From the NCBI GenBank assembly GCA_900548795.1, contig URLT01000004.1:1-39886 (forward strand): 39,886 nt of DNA, in the 5' to 3' direction. Shown one piece after another: positions 16,362-24,829 of this stretch. Both the position numbers and the translations under genes were made by a program. The notes beneath the pieces were generated by a model that did no database searches, had not been told where the DNA came from, and saw only the letters and a program-made list of their open reading frames with translations. Positions within the stretch are counted from its first letter, which is position 1. Each line of letters starts with the position of its first letter. Source of the DNA: an uncultured Eubacteriales bacterium (GTDB lineage: Bacteria; Bacillota; Clostridia; Oscillospirales; Oscillospiraceae).

Positions 16362-17215
16362 AAGCGCTTCTTCCTCTTGAAATAGCTGCCGACGAGGGTC
16401 GCAGCGAGATTGATGAGCAGGGTCAGGAGTATCAGCAGCGCGGCGATCGCGAAGGCCACGCCGAATTCGCCCTGCTCCTTGGCGTAAAAGTACAGCGCGA
16501 CGGTCAGCGTCGAGCCGGCGCTCGTCAGGCCGTCGAAGATGCCGTTGACCGCATGGGCAAAGCCCGCCGTGAACAGCAGCGCCGCCGATTCGCCGAGGAT
16601 GCGTCCGACCGACAAAATGCAGCCGGTCAGGATGCCGTCGACGCAGCCGGGCAGGACGAGCGTGCGGATCGTGCGCCACTTGCCCGCTCCGAGGCCGAAG
16701 GCGCCCTCGCGGTAGCTCTGCGGCACGGTCTTGAGGCTCTCCTGCGTCGTGCGCATGACGGTCGGCAGGTTCATGATGACGAGCGTCAGCGCGCCGGCCA
16801 GCAGCGAGGTCTGCATCCCCAGAAACTGGCAGAAGAACAGCATCCCGACAAGGCCGTAGATGATCGAAGGGATGCCGGAGAGCGTCTCGGCAGCGTATTC
16901 GATGGCCGCGATGAGGCGGCGGTTCGTGGCATATTCGGTCAGATAGACCGCCGCGCCCACGCCGAGCGGCAGGACGACCACGAGCGTCGCCATCACGATA
17001 TAGAGCGTGTTGAGCAGGTCGGGCAGGATGCCGATCTCGCCCGTGAGATAGCTCGGCGCGGTGGACAGCAGCCTCCACGAGAGGTTCGGCAGCCCCTTGG
17101 CCAGCACATAGATCACGAGGAAGAGCGCCAGCGCCGCGCTCAGCCCGGCGGCCAGACCCATCAGCGCCCGCATCACGACCGCGTAGCATGTTCTTTTTCG
17201 ACTTGTTTTCTGCAT
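16358..17215 (-). CDS. pstA: Phosphate ABC transporter permease PstA
   Basis: This is a membrane subunit of the Pst importer, with 285 residues and six predicted helices. The ATP-binding-protein contact (EAA) loop is visible as YREGAFGLGAGKWRTI near residue 175, and family segments include GGAAVYLTEYA-like and SIIYGLVGMLFF near 110. The start at 17215 lies 2 nt after the pstC stop. The first residues (KTSRKR) are basic, as expected for the cytoplasmic side. Confidence 0.95.
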   Translation of the reverse strand: MQKTSRKRTCYAVVMRALMGLAAGLSAALALFLVIYVLAKGLPNLSWRLLSTAPSYLTGEIGILPDLLNTLYIVMATLVVVLPLGVGAAVYLTEYATNRRLIAAIEYAAETLSGIPSIIYGLVGMLFFCQFLGMQTSLLAGALTLVIMNLPTVMRTTQESLKTVPQSYREGAFGLGAGKWRTIRTLVLPGCVDGILTGCILSVGRILGESAALLFTAGFAHAVNGIFDGLTSAGSTLTVALYFYAKEQGEFGVAFAIAALLILLTLLINLAATLVGSYFKRKKRL

Positions 17216-17217
17216 CC

Positions 17218-18081
17218 TTACCGCCCCTTATCGCGTTTCAGGAAGAAATTCAGCGTCGCGTTGATGAGCATGATGAACAGGAACAGCACCAGCGCAATGG
17301 AAAACAGCGCCTGCCGCTGCAATCCGCCGGAATAGGACATTTCGCTTGCAATGGCCGTGGTCAGGAAGCGCACGCTGCGGAACAGGCCGGGCATATTCGC
17401 CACGTTGCCGGAGACCATCATCACGGCCATGGCCTCGCCGATGGCGCGGCCGACGCCGAGCACGACGGCGGCGGCGATGCCGCTCTTGGCCGCCGGGACG
17501 GACACGCGGAAATACGTCTCGATCGGCGTGGCGCCGAGGGCGAGCGAGGCGTCCTCGTATTCCGCGGGGACGGCCTCAAGCGCCGTGACGGACACCTTGA
17601 TGATCGACGGCAGGATCATGATTGCCAGCACGATCATCGCTGCCAGCAGGCTCGCGCCGTCGGCGAGGCCGAACAGCCTGCGGATGCCGGGCACAAGGAT
17701 CAGCATACCCACGAGGCCGTAAACGACCGACGGGATGCCCGCCAGCAGGCTGACGGCGGCCTCCATCACGCTTTTGACGCGCTTGGGCGCGAGCTTCGCC
17801 AGATAGACCGCCGTCAGGAAGCCGACCGGCACGCCCAGCACGATCGCGCCCGCCGTGCCGTAGACGCTCGTCAGCAGGAAGGGCAGGATGCCGTACTGCG
17901 GCCGGGCGGCCGTGGCCGCCCATGTCTTTCCGAACAGAAACCTCGTCAGGCCGATCTCGCCGATGGCCGGAATGCCCGCGACGATCAGATAGATCGAGAT
18001 CAGCAGCACGCAGCCGACCGTGATGAGACCGAGCACGAGGAAGACCCCGTGGACGGCGTTCTCAAACGCGCGCTTTTTCAT
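17218..18081 (-). CDS. pstC: Phosphate ABC transporter permease PstC
   Basis: This is the second membrane subunit of the Pst importer, with 287 residues and six predicted helices. Characteristic segments are AAVSLLAGIPSVVYGLVGM near residue 130 and the EAA loop YEDASLALGATPIET near 190. The short periplasmic loop after the first helix (FLFGKTWAA) is typical of PstC. It starts 4 nt after pstS. Confidence 0.95.
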   Translation of the reverse strand: MKKRAFENAVHGVFLVLGLITVGCVLLISIYLIVAGIPAIGEIGLTRFLFGKTWAATAARPQYGILPFLLTSVYGTAGAIVLGVPVGFLTAVYLAKLAPKRVKSVMEAAVSLLAGIPSVVYGLVGMLILVPGIRRLFGLADGASLLAAMIVLAIMILPSIIKVSVTALEAVPAEYEDASLALGATPIETYFRVSVPAAKSGIAAAVVLGVGRAIGEAMAVMMVSGNVANMPGLFRSVRFLTTAIASEMSYSGGLQRQALFSIALVLFLFIMLINATLNFFLKRDKGR

Positions 18082-18085
18082 TGCG

Positions 18086-18907
18086 TCAGCCGTTCGCCGC
18101 GACGGCGCCGGCCTGCGCGATCAGCGGAGCGGCCTCCTTGGACGTGGCGTAGTCGAAGAATTTCTGCGCCTCCTCGCTCAGCGCCGTGCCGGTCTTGGTG
18201 ACAAGGACGAACGGACGCTGGATGACGTAGCTGCCGTCGAGCACGGTCTGCTCGCTCGGGGCGACGCCGCCGACGGTCAGCGCCTTGACGGTGTCCTTGA
18301 GGGCGGCCAGAGAGGCGTAGCCGATGGCGTTCGGGTTCTGCGAGACGGTCGTGATGACGTCGCCGGTGGAGGTCAGCTCCTGACGGTATTGGCATTTTTC
18401 CTTCGCATCGGTGATGGACTCGAAGCCGTCGCGCGTGCCGCTGCCGGCCTCGCGGCCGATCAGGACGATCTCGCCGTCGTTGCCGCCGACGTCCTTCCAG
18501 TTCGTGATCTCGCCGGTGTAGATCTTTGCGATCGTCTCAAGGTCGAGATCCGCGACGGGGTTTTCCGGGTTGACGATCATGGCGATGCCGTCGTAGGCCA
18601 GCACCGTCTCGGTCAGGCCGGAGGCCTTCTCCTCGTCCTTCAGCGCGCGGCTGGACAGGCCGATGTCGCAGCGCCCCTCGCTGACAGCCTGAATGCCGGA
18701 GCCGGAGCCGGTCGGGTTATAGGTGAAGCTCACGCCGTCGTTTTGCTGCATGAAGGCCTCGCCCAGCGCGCCGATGACCTTTTCCATGGAGGTCGAGCCG
18801 TCGGTCGAGACGGCCTTGGCGGATTTTGCGCCGCAGCCGGTCAGCAGCGCCGCAAGGACGCCGGCCGCCGCACACAGGCCGATGAGTTTCTTTGTCAGCT
18901 TTTTCAT
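18086..18907 (-). CDS. pstS: Phosphate-binding lipoprotein PstS
   Basis: This is the extracellular phosphate-binding component of the Pst importer, lipid-anchored in a monoderm cell. The 273-residue precursor has a lipoprotein signal with lipobox LLTGC (Cys25). Phosphate-contact segments include STDGSTSMEK (near 35), NPTGSGSGI (near 67) and GREAGSGTRD (near 150). A GGAG lies 10 nt before the ATG at 18907. As the first gene of pstSCAB-phoU-phoPR it lies directly behind the PhoP-box promoter. Confidence 0.95.
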   Translation of the reverse strand: MKKLTKKLIGLCAAAGVLAALLTGCGAKSAKAVSTDGSTSMEKVIGALGEAFMQQNDGVSFTYNPTGSGSGIQAVSEGRCDIGLSSRALKDEEKASGLTETVLAYDGIAMIVNPENPVADLDLETIAKIYTGEITNWKDVGGNDGEIVLIGREAGSGTRDGFESITDAKEKCQYRQELTSTGDVITTVSQNPNAIGYASLAALKDTVKALTVGGVAPSEQTVLDGSYVIQRPFVLVTKTGTALSEEAQKFFDYATSKEAAPLIAQAGAVAANG

Positions 18908-18970
18908 AATTTTTAACTCCTTTCATTCCTTCAGCCGAGCCGGATCGCCCGGCTTTCTTTTTTCGTCCTT

Positions 18971-19025
18971 ATCATAGCCCGCCCATGTAAAAACCGAAAT
19001 CCGCCTTGTGTAAAAAGAACGTAAA
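18971..19025 (-). promoter_or_regulatory. PHO-box promoter of the pst operon
   Basis: On the minus strand TTTACG (19020-19025) and TTTACA (19009-19014) are spaced 11 bp apart. A third TTTACA (18986-18991) lies 23 bp further on, close to two 11-bp steps. This matches the TT(A/C/T)ACA direct repeats bound by PhoP in Bacillus. A -10-like TATGAT sits at 18971-18976 with no good -35, as expected of an activator-dependent promoter. The pattern is seen; PhoP binding is inferred. Confidence 0.7.
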
Positions 19026-19145
19026 ATTTGCGGCCGTGGACGTCCTCCGGCGCACGGCTCCGGCCGTCCCCTCACCCCGCGCACCGTCTTATGCAGGATC
19101 TGACGCCGTTTCGCCTCATTTTGCCTTCCCCGGCGCCTGACCACG

Positions 19146-19184
19146 ACGCAAAAACGCCCCCTGTCTGCGTGACAGGGGGCGTTT
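19146..19184 (-). terminator. Intrinsic terminator after RNase J gene
   Basis: A perfect 14-bp stem (19152-19165 with 19171-19184, 5-nt loop) is followed by a T-run on the minus strand. An additional 11-bp inverted repeat (19190-19200 with 19226-19236) lies between it and the rnj stop. Confidence 0.88.
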
Positions 19185-19247
19185 GCTATGATAGCCGAAT
19201 TGGATGAACCGCCCGAAGGCCTTTCATTCGGCTATCGGGACGGCGCG

Positions 19248-20903
19248 TCAGATCTCCATGATGACCGGCAGAATCATCGGGTTGCGCTTGGTGTTGCGGA
19301 ACAGGAACTGTCCCAGATCGTTTTTAATGGTCGTTTTGACGGTCGCCCAGTCGGAGATGCGGCGGGCGCGGCAATTCTCGAGCGAGCGCGAGGTGATCAT
19401 GCGCATGGCCTCCATCAGATCCTCGTTGTCCTTCTGATAGACGAAGCCGCGCGTGATGATGTCCGGGCCGGAGAGCACGGAGCCGTCCTCGCTCGAAAGA
19501 TTCACGCACACGACGATCATGCCGTCCTGCGCAAGATGCTTGCGGTCGCGCAGGACAACGCTGCCGACGTCGCCGACGCCGGTGCCGTCGACCAGAATTT
19601 TTCCGGCCGGAACGGTGTCGCCCAGTCTGCACGTCTTTCGGGTGCAGTCGATGACTCTGCCGAGGTCGGCAATGAGGATATTTTTCGGGTTCATGCCCAT
19701 TTCGCGCGCCAGCGCGGCGTGCTTTTGCAGGTGGCGCTGCTCGCCGTGCACGGGGATGAAGTAGCGCGGCTTGGTCAGCGCGTGGATGATCTTCAGCTCC
19801 TCCTGACAGGCGTGGCCGGAGACATGCAGCCCCTCGAGCCGGTCATAGATGACCTCCGCGCCCTTGCGGTAAAGCTCGTTGATGATGCGCGAGACGGATT
19901 TCTCGTTGCCCGGAATGGCCGAGGCCGAGATGAGGATCTTGTCGCCGGGCTGGATCTCGATCTGCTTGTGGCCGGAGAAGGCCATGCGGTACAGCGCGGA
20001 CATGTTCTCGCCCTGCGAGCCGGTCGAGACGATGACAATTTTGTCCTTGGGCAGCGATTTGATCTGGTTGATGTCGACCAGCGTGCCCTCCGGGATGTGC
20101 AGATAGCCCAGCTCCGTGGCGACCTTGAGAATGTTCTCCATGCTGCGCCCGGTCACGGCGACCTTGCGGCCGTAGCGGTGCGCAAGGGAGAACACGGTCT
20201 GGATGCGGTGCATATTCGAGGCGAAGGTCGTCACGATGATGCGGCTGCGGCAGCGCATAAAGTGCCGGTCGAGGTTGTTGAAGACGACCGATTCCGACGG
20301 TGTGTAGCCCTGCCGCTCGACGTTCGTCGAGTCCATCAGAAGGGCATAGACGCCCTCCTTGCCCAGCATCCCGAAGCGCCCGAGGTCGGTCATGCCGTCC
20401 TCGGCGGTGGGGTCGATCTTAAAGTCGCCGGTCATGATGACCGTTCCGACCGGCGTGCGGATGGCGAAGGCGACCGCGTCGGCGATCGAGTGGTTCACGT
20501 GGATGAACTCGACCGTGAAGCAGCCTGCCTTGACCACGTCGCCGGGGTGGTGCGTGACCATTTTTGTTTTTTCGAGCAGGCCGTGCTCCTCGAGCTTGAG
20601 CTTGATGAGCCCGAGCGTCAGCGGCGTGGCGTGCACGGGCGCGTTGACCGCCTGCAGAACGTAGGGCAGCGCGCCGATGTGATCCTCGTGGCCGTGCGTG
20701 ATGAAAAATCCGCGCAGCTTGTTCTGATTTTTTGCAAGATAGGTAACGTCGGGGATGACCAGATCCACGCCGTACATATCGTCCTCCGGGAAACCGAGCC
20801 CGCAGTCGACGACGATCATGTCCTTGCCGTATTCCAGCACGGTCATGTTCTTGCCGATCTCGTTCAGGCCGCCCAGCGGAATGATTCTAAGTTTATCTGC
20901 CAA
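19248..20903 (-). CDS. rnj: Ribonuclease J
   Basis: RNase J is a 5'-3' exo/endoribonuclease of the metallo-beta-lactamase/beta-CASP family, central to mRNA decay and rRNA maturation in Firmicutes. The 551-residue product has the zinc motif THGHEDHIG (69-77). The beta-CASP region contains DSTNVERQG, STGSQGE and VSGHACQEE, plus the late VHGEQRH segment. I place the start at the TTG at 20903, with AAGGAG 8 nt upstream (20912-20917). No ATG is available near the expected N-terminus. A TTG at 20936 is the alternative. Only one RNase J gene is visible here, so it is not labelled A or B. Confidence 0.93.
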   Translation of the reverse strand: MADKLRIIPLGGLNEIGKNMTVLEYGKDMIVVDCGLGFPEDDMYGVDLVIPDVTYLAKNQNKLRGFFITHGHEDHIGALPYVLQAVNAPVHATPLTLGLIKLKLEEHGLLEKTKMVTHHPGDVVKAGCFTVEFIHVNHSIADAVAFAIRTPVGTVIMTGDFKIDPTAEDGMTDLGRFGMLGKEGVYALLMDSTNVERQGYTPSESVVFNNLDRHFMRCRSRIIVTTFASNMHRIQTVFSLAHRYGRKVAVTGRSMENILKVATELGYLHIPEGTLVDINQIKSLPKDKIVIVSTGSQGENMSALYRMAFSGHKQIEIQPGDKILISASAIPGNEKSVSRIINELYRKGAEVIYDRLEGLHVSGHACQEELKIIHALTKPRYFIPVHGEQRHLQKHAALAREMGMNPKNILIADLGRVIDCTRKTCRLGDTVPAGKILVDGTGVGDVGSVVLRDRKHLAQDGMIVVCVNLSSEDGSVLSGPDIITRGFVYQKDNEDLMEAMRMITSRSLENCRARRISDWATVKTTIKNDLGQFLFRNTKRNPMILPVIMEI

Positions 20904-21367
20904 TGTAACAACTCCTTTGCGCGGAAAAGCCCGCAATGGCCGGGCTTTTCCGGGATCTCGGCCGCGCGGCGCCGCTTTGAAGCGGGCGGCGCGGGCGGCG
21001 AAATATGTAATATCGTATTGATCGGTTTTTGGGGGAAGTCGGCGCGCCGCTTCTGCCCGGTCTGCGCGGCGCCGCGATGCGGCCGAGGCCTGCGCGCCGG
21101 AAATGCGAGGCCGTCCGAAAAGAAAAACAGGAGGGCAAAACCCGCCGGAAATTTGCCCTGCCGATCATCCCGTACACTTTAGTATATCACAGATTTTGGG
21201 GAAAGTATACAACTTTTTGTAAACACTGTGTGATTCATCGCCGTTTCATGCCTAAAATTGGAGCGGAACGGGAAATTTTTGCATAATTTTCAGCGCGCGG
21301 CGCATCCTATCCGCGAACGTACCGGGGCGCGCCCCGGGAATTCAGGATTTTTCACGGAGGAATCACA
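20904..21367. other. Divergent intergenic region: RNase J leader and promoter of the SLH-like protein gene
   Basis: The region contains no convincing gene. A perfect 11-bp hairpin (20923-20933 with 20941-20951) lies just upstream of the RNase J ribosome site. Two GC-rich, palindrome-rich stretches follow (about 20960-21110). An A/T-rich block at 21175-21290 holds a minus-strand TATACT (21181-21186), possibly the RNase J -10 but without a clear -35, and a plus-strand promoter candidate at 21258-21287. If TATACT is used, the RNase J leader is about 270 nt long. Confidence 0.6.
21258..21287 (+). promoter_or_regulatory. Candidate promoter of the secreted SLH-like protein gene
   Basis: TTGGAG (21258-21263), an 18-bp spacer and CATAAT (21282-21287). 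Plausible but not perfect; start expected near 21294. Confidence 0.5.
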
Positions 21368-22561
21368 ATGAAACATCTTCTTCGATTCGCGCTGCTTCTT
21401 CTGACCGTGAGCGCGGCGCTCGGCGGGCTTTGCTTTGCTGCCGACGGCGAGACGCTCTACACCGACGCCTACTGCTTCTCCGAGGCGGATTTCGACGCGC
21501 CGCAGCTCTCCGAGCTCAACGGCATCCTTGTCACGGCCGTGCCCGAGCCGGCGCTCGCGCAGGTTCGCCTCGGCAGCCGACTGCTCCGCGCCGGGGACGT
21601 TTTGCCCGTCGGCGACCTGTCGCGTCTGCGTCTGCTCCCGGCCTGCGCCGAAAGCTGCGACGCCGTTTTCCGCTATCAGCCCATCTGCGGCCACGCGCTG
21701 GGCGAGGAGGTCGCCCTGACCGTGCGCATCCAATCCGGCCGGAACGAGCGCCCCACGGCGGAGAATTATGAGCTCGAGACCTATAAAAACATCGCCAACG
21801 ACGGCCGGCTGACCGGCGTCGACCCGGAGCAGGCATCGCTGACCTTCCGGCTGGTCGACCCGCCCAAGCGCGGCACGGTCGAGCTGAATTCGGACGGCAC
21901 CTTTGTCTATACGCCCGCGAAAAACAAGGTCGGCGAGGACAGCTTCACCTTTACCGTCAGCGACGAGGCCGGGAACGTCTCCGCTCCGGCGACGGTGCGC
22001 GTGCGCATCCTCAAGCCGACCGAAGAGATGACCTATGCCGACGTTCTCTCGACGGACGCCTTTGAGGCGGCGTGGATGCTGGAGCAGGGGCTTGACGGTG
22101 GACGGAGCATCGGCGGCGTGAGCTGCTTCTGCCCGGAGGACACGGTCAGCCGCGCCGATTTTCTGGTCATGCTGATGAAGCTCAGCGCCATCCGTCCGGA
22201 CGAGAGCGGAATGACCGGCTTCTGCGACACGGACAGCCTGCCCGAGTGGCAGCGGCAATATCTCGCCGCCGCCTTCCGCAGAGCGCTGGTGCGCGGCGAG
22301 CGCAGCGGCGAGGCGCTGTGCTTCCGGCCGAATGACGCCGTCACGCCGCAGGAGGCGGCGGTCATGGTGCAAAGCGTCCTGCGTCTGCCCGTGAGCGCGG
22401 CGTCTCTGCCCGAGACGCTCCCGGTCTGGTCGGCCGACTCCGTGCAGGCGCTGCGCGAGGCAGGGCTGAGCCTGCGCACCGACGACGTGCCGCTGCGCCG
22501 CGTTGAGGTCGCCAAGCTGCTCTATCAAGCCCGTCAGCTTCTGCAGACCGGCGCCCGATAA
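21368..22561 (+). CDS. Secreted protein with cadherin/Ig-like repeat and SLH-like C-terminus
   Basis: This 397-residue exported protein has a signal peptide (hydrophobic residues 5-22, cleavage probably after LCFAA). An N-terminal region of unknown fold runs to about 130. An Ig/cadherin-like module follows (about 135-218), marked by GTVELNSDGTFVYTP and GEDSFTFTVSDEAGN. The C-terminus (about 225-390) resembles two to three S-layer-homology segments (VSRADFLVMLMKL, VTPQEAAVMVQSV, LRRVEVAKLLYQ). These would bind cell-wall polymers, so a surface location is inferred. The ligand and function are unknown. GGAGG lies 7 nt before the ATG. The gene stands alone between its promoter and a strong terminator. 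Confidence 0.82.
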   Translation: MKHLLRFALLLLTVSAALGGLCFAADGETLYTDAYCFSEADFDAPQLSELNGILVTAVPEPALAQVRLGSRLLRAGDVLPVGDLSRLRLLPACAESCDAVFRYQPICGHALGEEVALTVRIQSGRNERPTAENYELETYKNIANDGRLTGVDPEQASLTFRLVDPPKRGTVELNSDGTFVYTPAKNKVGEDSFTFTVSDEAGNVSAPATVRVRILKPTEEMTYADVLSTDAFEAAWMLEQGLDGGRSIGGVSCFCPEDTVSRADFLVMLMKLSAIRPDESGMTGFCDTDSLPEWQRQYLAAAFRRALVRGERSGEALCFRPNDAVTPQEAAVMVQSVLRLPVSAASLPETLPVWSADSVQALREAGLSLRTDDVPLRRVEVAKLLYQARQLLQTGAR

Positions 22562-22576
22562 GCGGCCGGCCCGCGT

Positions 22577-22644
22577 AAAAATGACCCGCCCCGGCCGATG
22601 TCGTGCGCTTGATGACATTGGCCGCCTCGGCGGATCATTTTTTT
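22577..22644. terminator. Long imperfect terminator hairpin after the SLH-like gene
   Basis: AAAATGA-CCCGCC-CGGCCGATGTC pairs with the segment ending GGCGGATCATTTTTTT across a GTGCGCTTGAT loop. It ends in seven T on plus and is preceded by five A, so it may serve both convergent genes. Confidence 0.8.
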
Positions 22645-22670
22645 GCTATGCAAAAGCATCGCAGAATAAA

Positions 22671-22683
22671 GGAACCTCTGATT
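22671..22683. repeat. Solo terminal repeat of the MITE-like element (fragment E)
   Basis: GGAACCTCTGATT matches exactly the terminal inverted repeat of copy B (right end, complemented). No further element sequence follows; GC-rich unrelated sequence begins at once. It may be a remnant, or chance given 13 bp, but it sits in the same kind of site as the other copies. Confidence 0.55.
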
Positions 22684-22813
22684 CCTCTCCCCTGCGGGGC
22701 GACCGGACGGGAAGCCCAAGGGCTTCCTGCACCCGGCGCTTGCGCATTTTCGTGGCGCAGGGCGCTCACGCATGAAGCCTTATGCGCCGAGGCGAAAGGG
22801 GTGGCGCTCCGGC

Positions 22814-23899
22814 TCAGAGCCCCAAGCCCTTTTGCAGGTTCACGACGAAGTCCTGCACGTTCGTGACGATGCCGCGGGCGGAGAGGCTTCCGCGGTCGGC
22901 AAGCTTATTAACGACGAATTCCGACACGTCGACGCAGTAGAAATAGATCTGCCGCACGGTGCCGTCGGGCAGGACGCGATAGGACGGCGTCATGTTGCCC
23001 GTGGCGATCGTGTGCAGCATGGTGGCCATGCAGATGACGGTCGTTGCGCCGCGGATCTGGTTGCGCATGGCGTCCTGCGCCTCGTAGACGTTGCCGTAGA
23101 CCGGGGGAAGCGGGCCGTCGTCGCGGATGGAGCCGCCGAGGACATAGGGAACGCCGCATTTCTCACAGCTATAAATAATGCCATTATCGATATGTTCATT
23201 ATCGATAAATTTCCGGATGCTGCCGTGGTATCGGACGCGGTTGATGAGGTCGAGGTGGTTATAGTGCCCGTTGGGCATGGATTTTTGGGTATAAATATCC
23301 TGCCCGAGGGCGGTTTTGAGGTAAGCGCCCTCGAGATCGTGAGTGGCGAGGGCGTTGCCGGCCAAGACGGCGTGGACGTAGCCGTTTTCGATCAGCTTCG
23401 ACATGGCGCGCCGGGCGTCGGCGTCGAAGGCAAAGGCCGGACCCATGACCCAGACGATCTTGCCGTGGTCGCGCTCGTATTTCAGCAGCTCGTAAAGCTC
23501 GTCGTAATCGCGGGAAAACGCGGTTTCGCGGCTGCGGTTCTGACGGAAGGCGAAGGCGTCCTTTTGCTCCGTCTCCTCGCGGAAGCCGTCGGTGTGCATG
23601 AAGATGCCGTCCTCGCAATTCTCGGTGCGGCCGGTGACGACGAGGTCGCCCTTTTTCAGCAGGCGGAACTCGCGCACGACGATTTTATCGGCCTCATACA
23701 CCGCGACGCAGTCCATGCGGCTTTCCTCGGCCAGCAGCCAGCGGCCGCCGATATGGAAATATTCCGGGAAGATGCTCATGGCGTGGTAATGCTCCGGCGC
23801 GACGCCGTCGAACGGCGCGGGCACGAGCTTGGCCTCCGGCGCGGTGCGGAATTTTTCCTCCGAGAAATCCGGCGCGGCATACTTTTTCAGCTCAAACAT
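22814..23899 (-). CDS. LOR/SDH-family protein (TIGR00300-like), possible ornithine cyclodeaminase
   Basis: This 361-residue protein resembles the LOR/SDH conserved-region family, found mainly in archaea and cyanobacteria. Some members act as ornithine cyclodeaminases or form the C-terminal part of arginine-degrading AgrE/ArgZ enzymes. Visible traits are a PEYFHIGGRWLL segment near residue 45, a Rossmann-like stretch VMGPAFAFDADARRAM near 150, GNALATHDLEGA near 180 and a long C-terminal block with CEKCGVPYVLGGSIRDDGPL. The ATG at 23899 (MFELKKYA) has GGGAG 9 nt upstream. An upstream extension of 34 residues looks non-coding. Enzyme activity is inferred only from distant family membership. Confidence 0.7.
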   Translation of the reverse strand: MFELKKYAAPDFSEEKFRTAPEAKLVPAPFDGVAPEHYHAMSIFPEYFHIGGRWLLAEESRMDCVAVYEADKIVVREFRLLKKGDLVVTGRTENCEDGIFMHTDGFREETEQKDAFAFRQNRSRETAFSRDYDELYELLKYERDHGKIVWVMGPAFAFDADARRAMSKLIENGYVHAVLAGNALATHDLEGAYLKTALGQDIYTQKSMPNGHYNHLDLINRVRYHGSIRKFIDNEHIDNGIIYSCEKCGVPYVLGGSIRDDGPLPPVYGNVYEAQDAMRNQIRGATTVICMATMLHTIATGNMTPSYRVLPDGTVRQIYFYCVDVSEFVVNKLADRGSLSARGIVTNVQDFVVNLQKGLGL

Positions 23900-24031
23900 T
23901 TTTGTTGGCTCCCTTCCTTCCTTTTTTCTTAATTCTGCCAATACTCTCCGACAGGAACGATCCATGACCGAGGCGTTTCCTGTTTCCCTACCTTTTATCA
24001 AGGCAATGGGCTTCCGGCTGATTGCGGCCGG

Positions 24032-24796
24032 TCAAGGCTGCGCGAGCACGAGCACGAGCACGTCGTCCGTCTCTCCGGGCTGCTCGTCGAGCGGCTCGAG
24101 GCCGGACGCATCGAGCAGGTCGCGCAGCCGCGCATATTCCGCGCTGTCGAGGCGGTAGCAGCGCCACGCCTCCTCGTGCGAAAGCTCCGGCCAAACCGCT
24201 TGCCAAAGCGCGGCGTCCTCCGTCGGCTCGCAGGTCTGCAGCAGCGCCGCGACGTCCTGCGGCAGCGGCTCCTCCAGCACCAGCGAGGCCTGCTCCGTGT
24301 TCCGGTCAAGCTGAGCATACAGGGTCGGTGTGAGATCCACGCCTGTGACCGCCTCGGGAGCGGGCAGCGAAAGCTCCTCGCCCGTGTCGATGAAAACAGC
24401 CGACTTCTCCGCCTCGTTCGGCTCGCGGAGCGCGGCAGTCTCCGTCTGCGCGGCTTTGTTGTCGCGGGTCTGCCGGTCATGCGGCAGCGGCAGCACGCCG
24501 CTTGCCACCAGCGTCAGCATTGCGGCGGCGGCAGCGGCGCCGGCGACTGCGGGAAGCCAGCGGCGCGGAGTGCCTTTTCTGCGCGAGGCGCGCACCTGCT
24601 GCATCGCGGCGGCGTGTACGCGCTCCGGCATGGGCGGGATCTGCTCCAGCGCGCTCTGCTGCTCCTGAAGCTGCTCCAGAATCGCGCGGCAATGCGCGCA
24701 CCGGCTCAGGTGCGCCTGCAGCGTCGCCTCCTCCTGCTCGGTCAGCGCGCCGTCCAGATGGGCGCTGAGCAGGGATAAATATTCTTCACATTGCAT
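24032..24796 (-). CDS. Membrane-anchored zinc-finger anti-sigma factor
   Basis: This is the presumed inhibitor of the ECF sigma factor encoded 33 nt upstream. The 254-residue protein has an N-terminal ZAS/zf-HC2 domain (residues 1-45) with the HLSRCAHC zinc motif (HxxxCxxC). A cytoplasmic linker leads to one transmembrane helix (about 80-104), then an acidic extracytoplasmic domain of unknown fold (110-254) that could sense an envelope signal. GGGAGG lies 8 nt before the ATG. The organisation matches RsiW/RsgI-type pairs, but the signal is unknown. Confidence 0.85.
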   Translation of the reverse strand: MQCEEYLSLLSAHLDGALTEQEEATLQAHLSRCAHCRAILEQLQEQQSALEQIPPMPERVHAAAMQQVRASRRKGTPRRWLPAVAGAAAAAAMLTLVASGVLPLPHDRQTRDNKAAQTETAALREPNEAEKSAVFIDTGEELSLPAPEAVTGVDLTPTLYAQLDRNTEQASLVLEEPLPQDVAALLQTCEPTEDAALWQAVWPELSHEEAWRCYRLDSAEYARLRDLLDASGLEPLDEQPGETDDVLVLVLAQP

Positions 24797-24829
24797 TTCC
24801 GCAGCCTCCCTTCAACTGTATGACGCGTC

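Noticed and set aside
20893..21177. Minus-strand open frame of 94 codons in the RNase J leader
   Set aside because: Arg/Pro/Ser-rich with no ribosome site, overlaps palindromic DNA, and the RNase J ribosome site lies inside it.
19188..21182. Plus-strand open frame of 664 codons opposite RNase J
   Set aside because: Antisense shadow of the rnj reading frame with repetitive Val/Asp/Arg composition and no recognisable domain.
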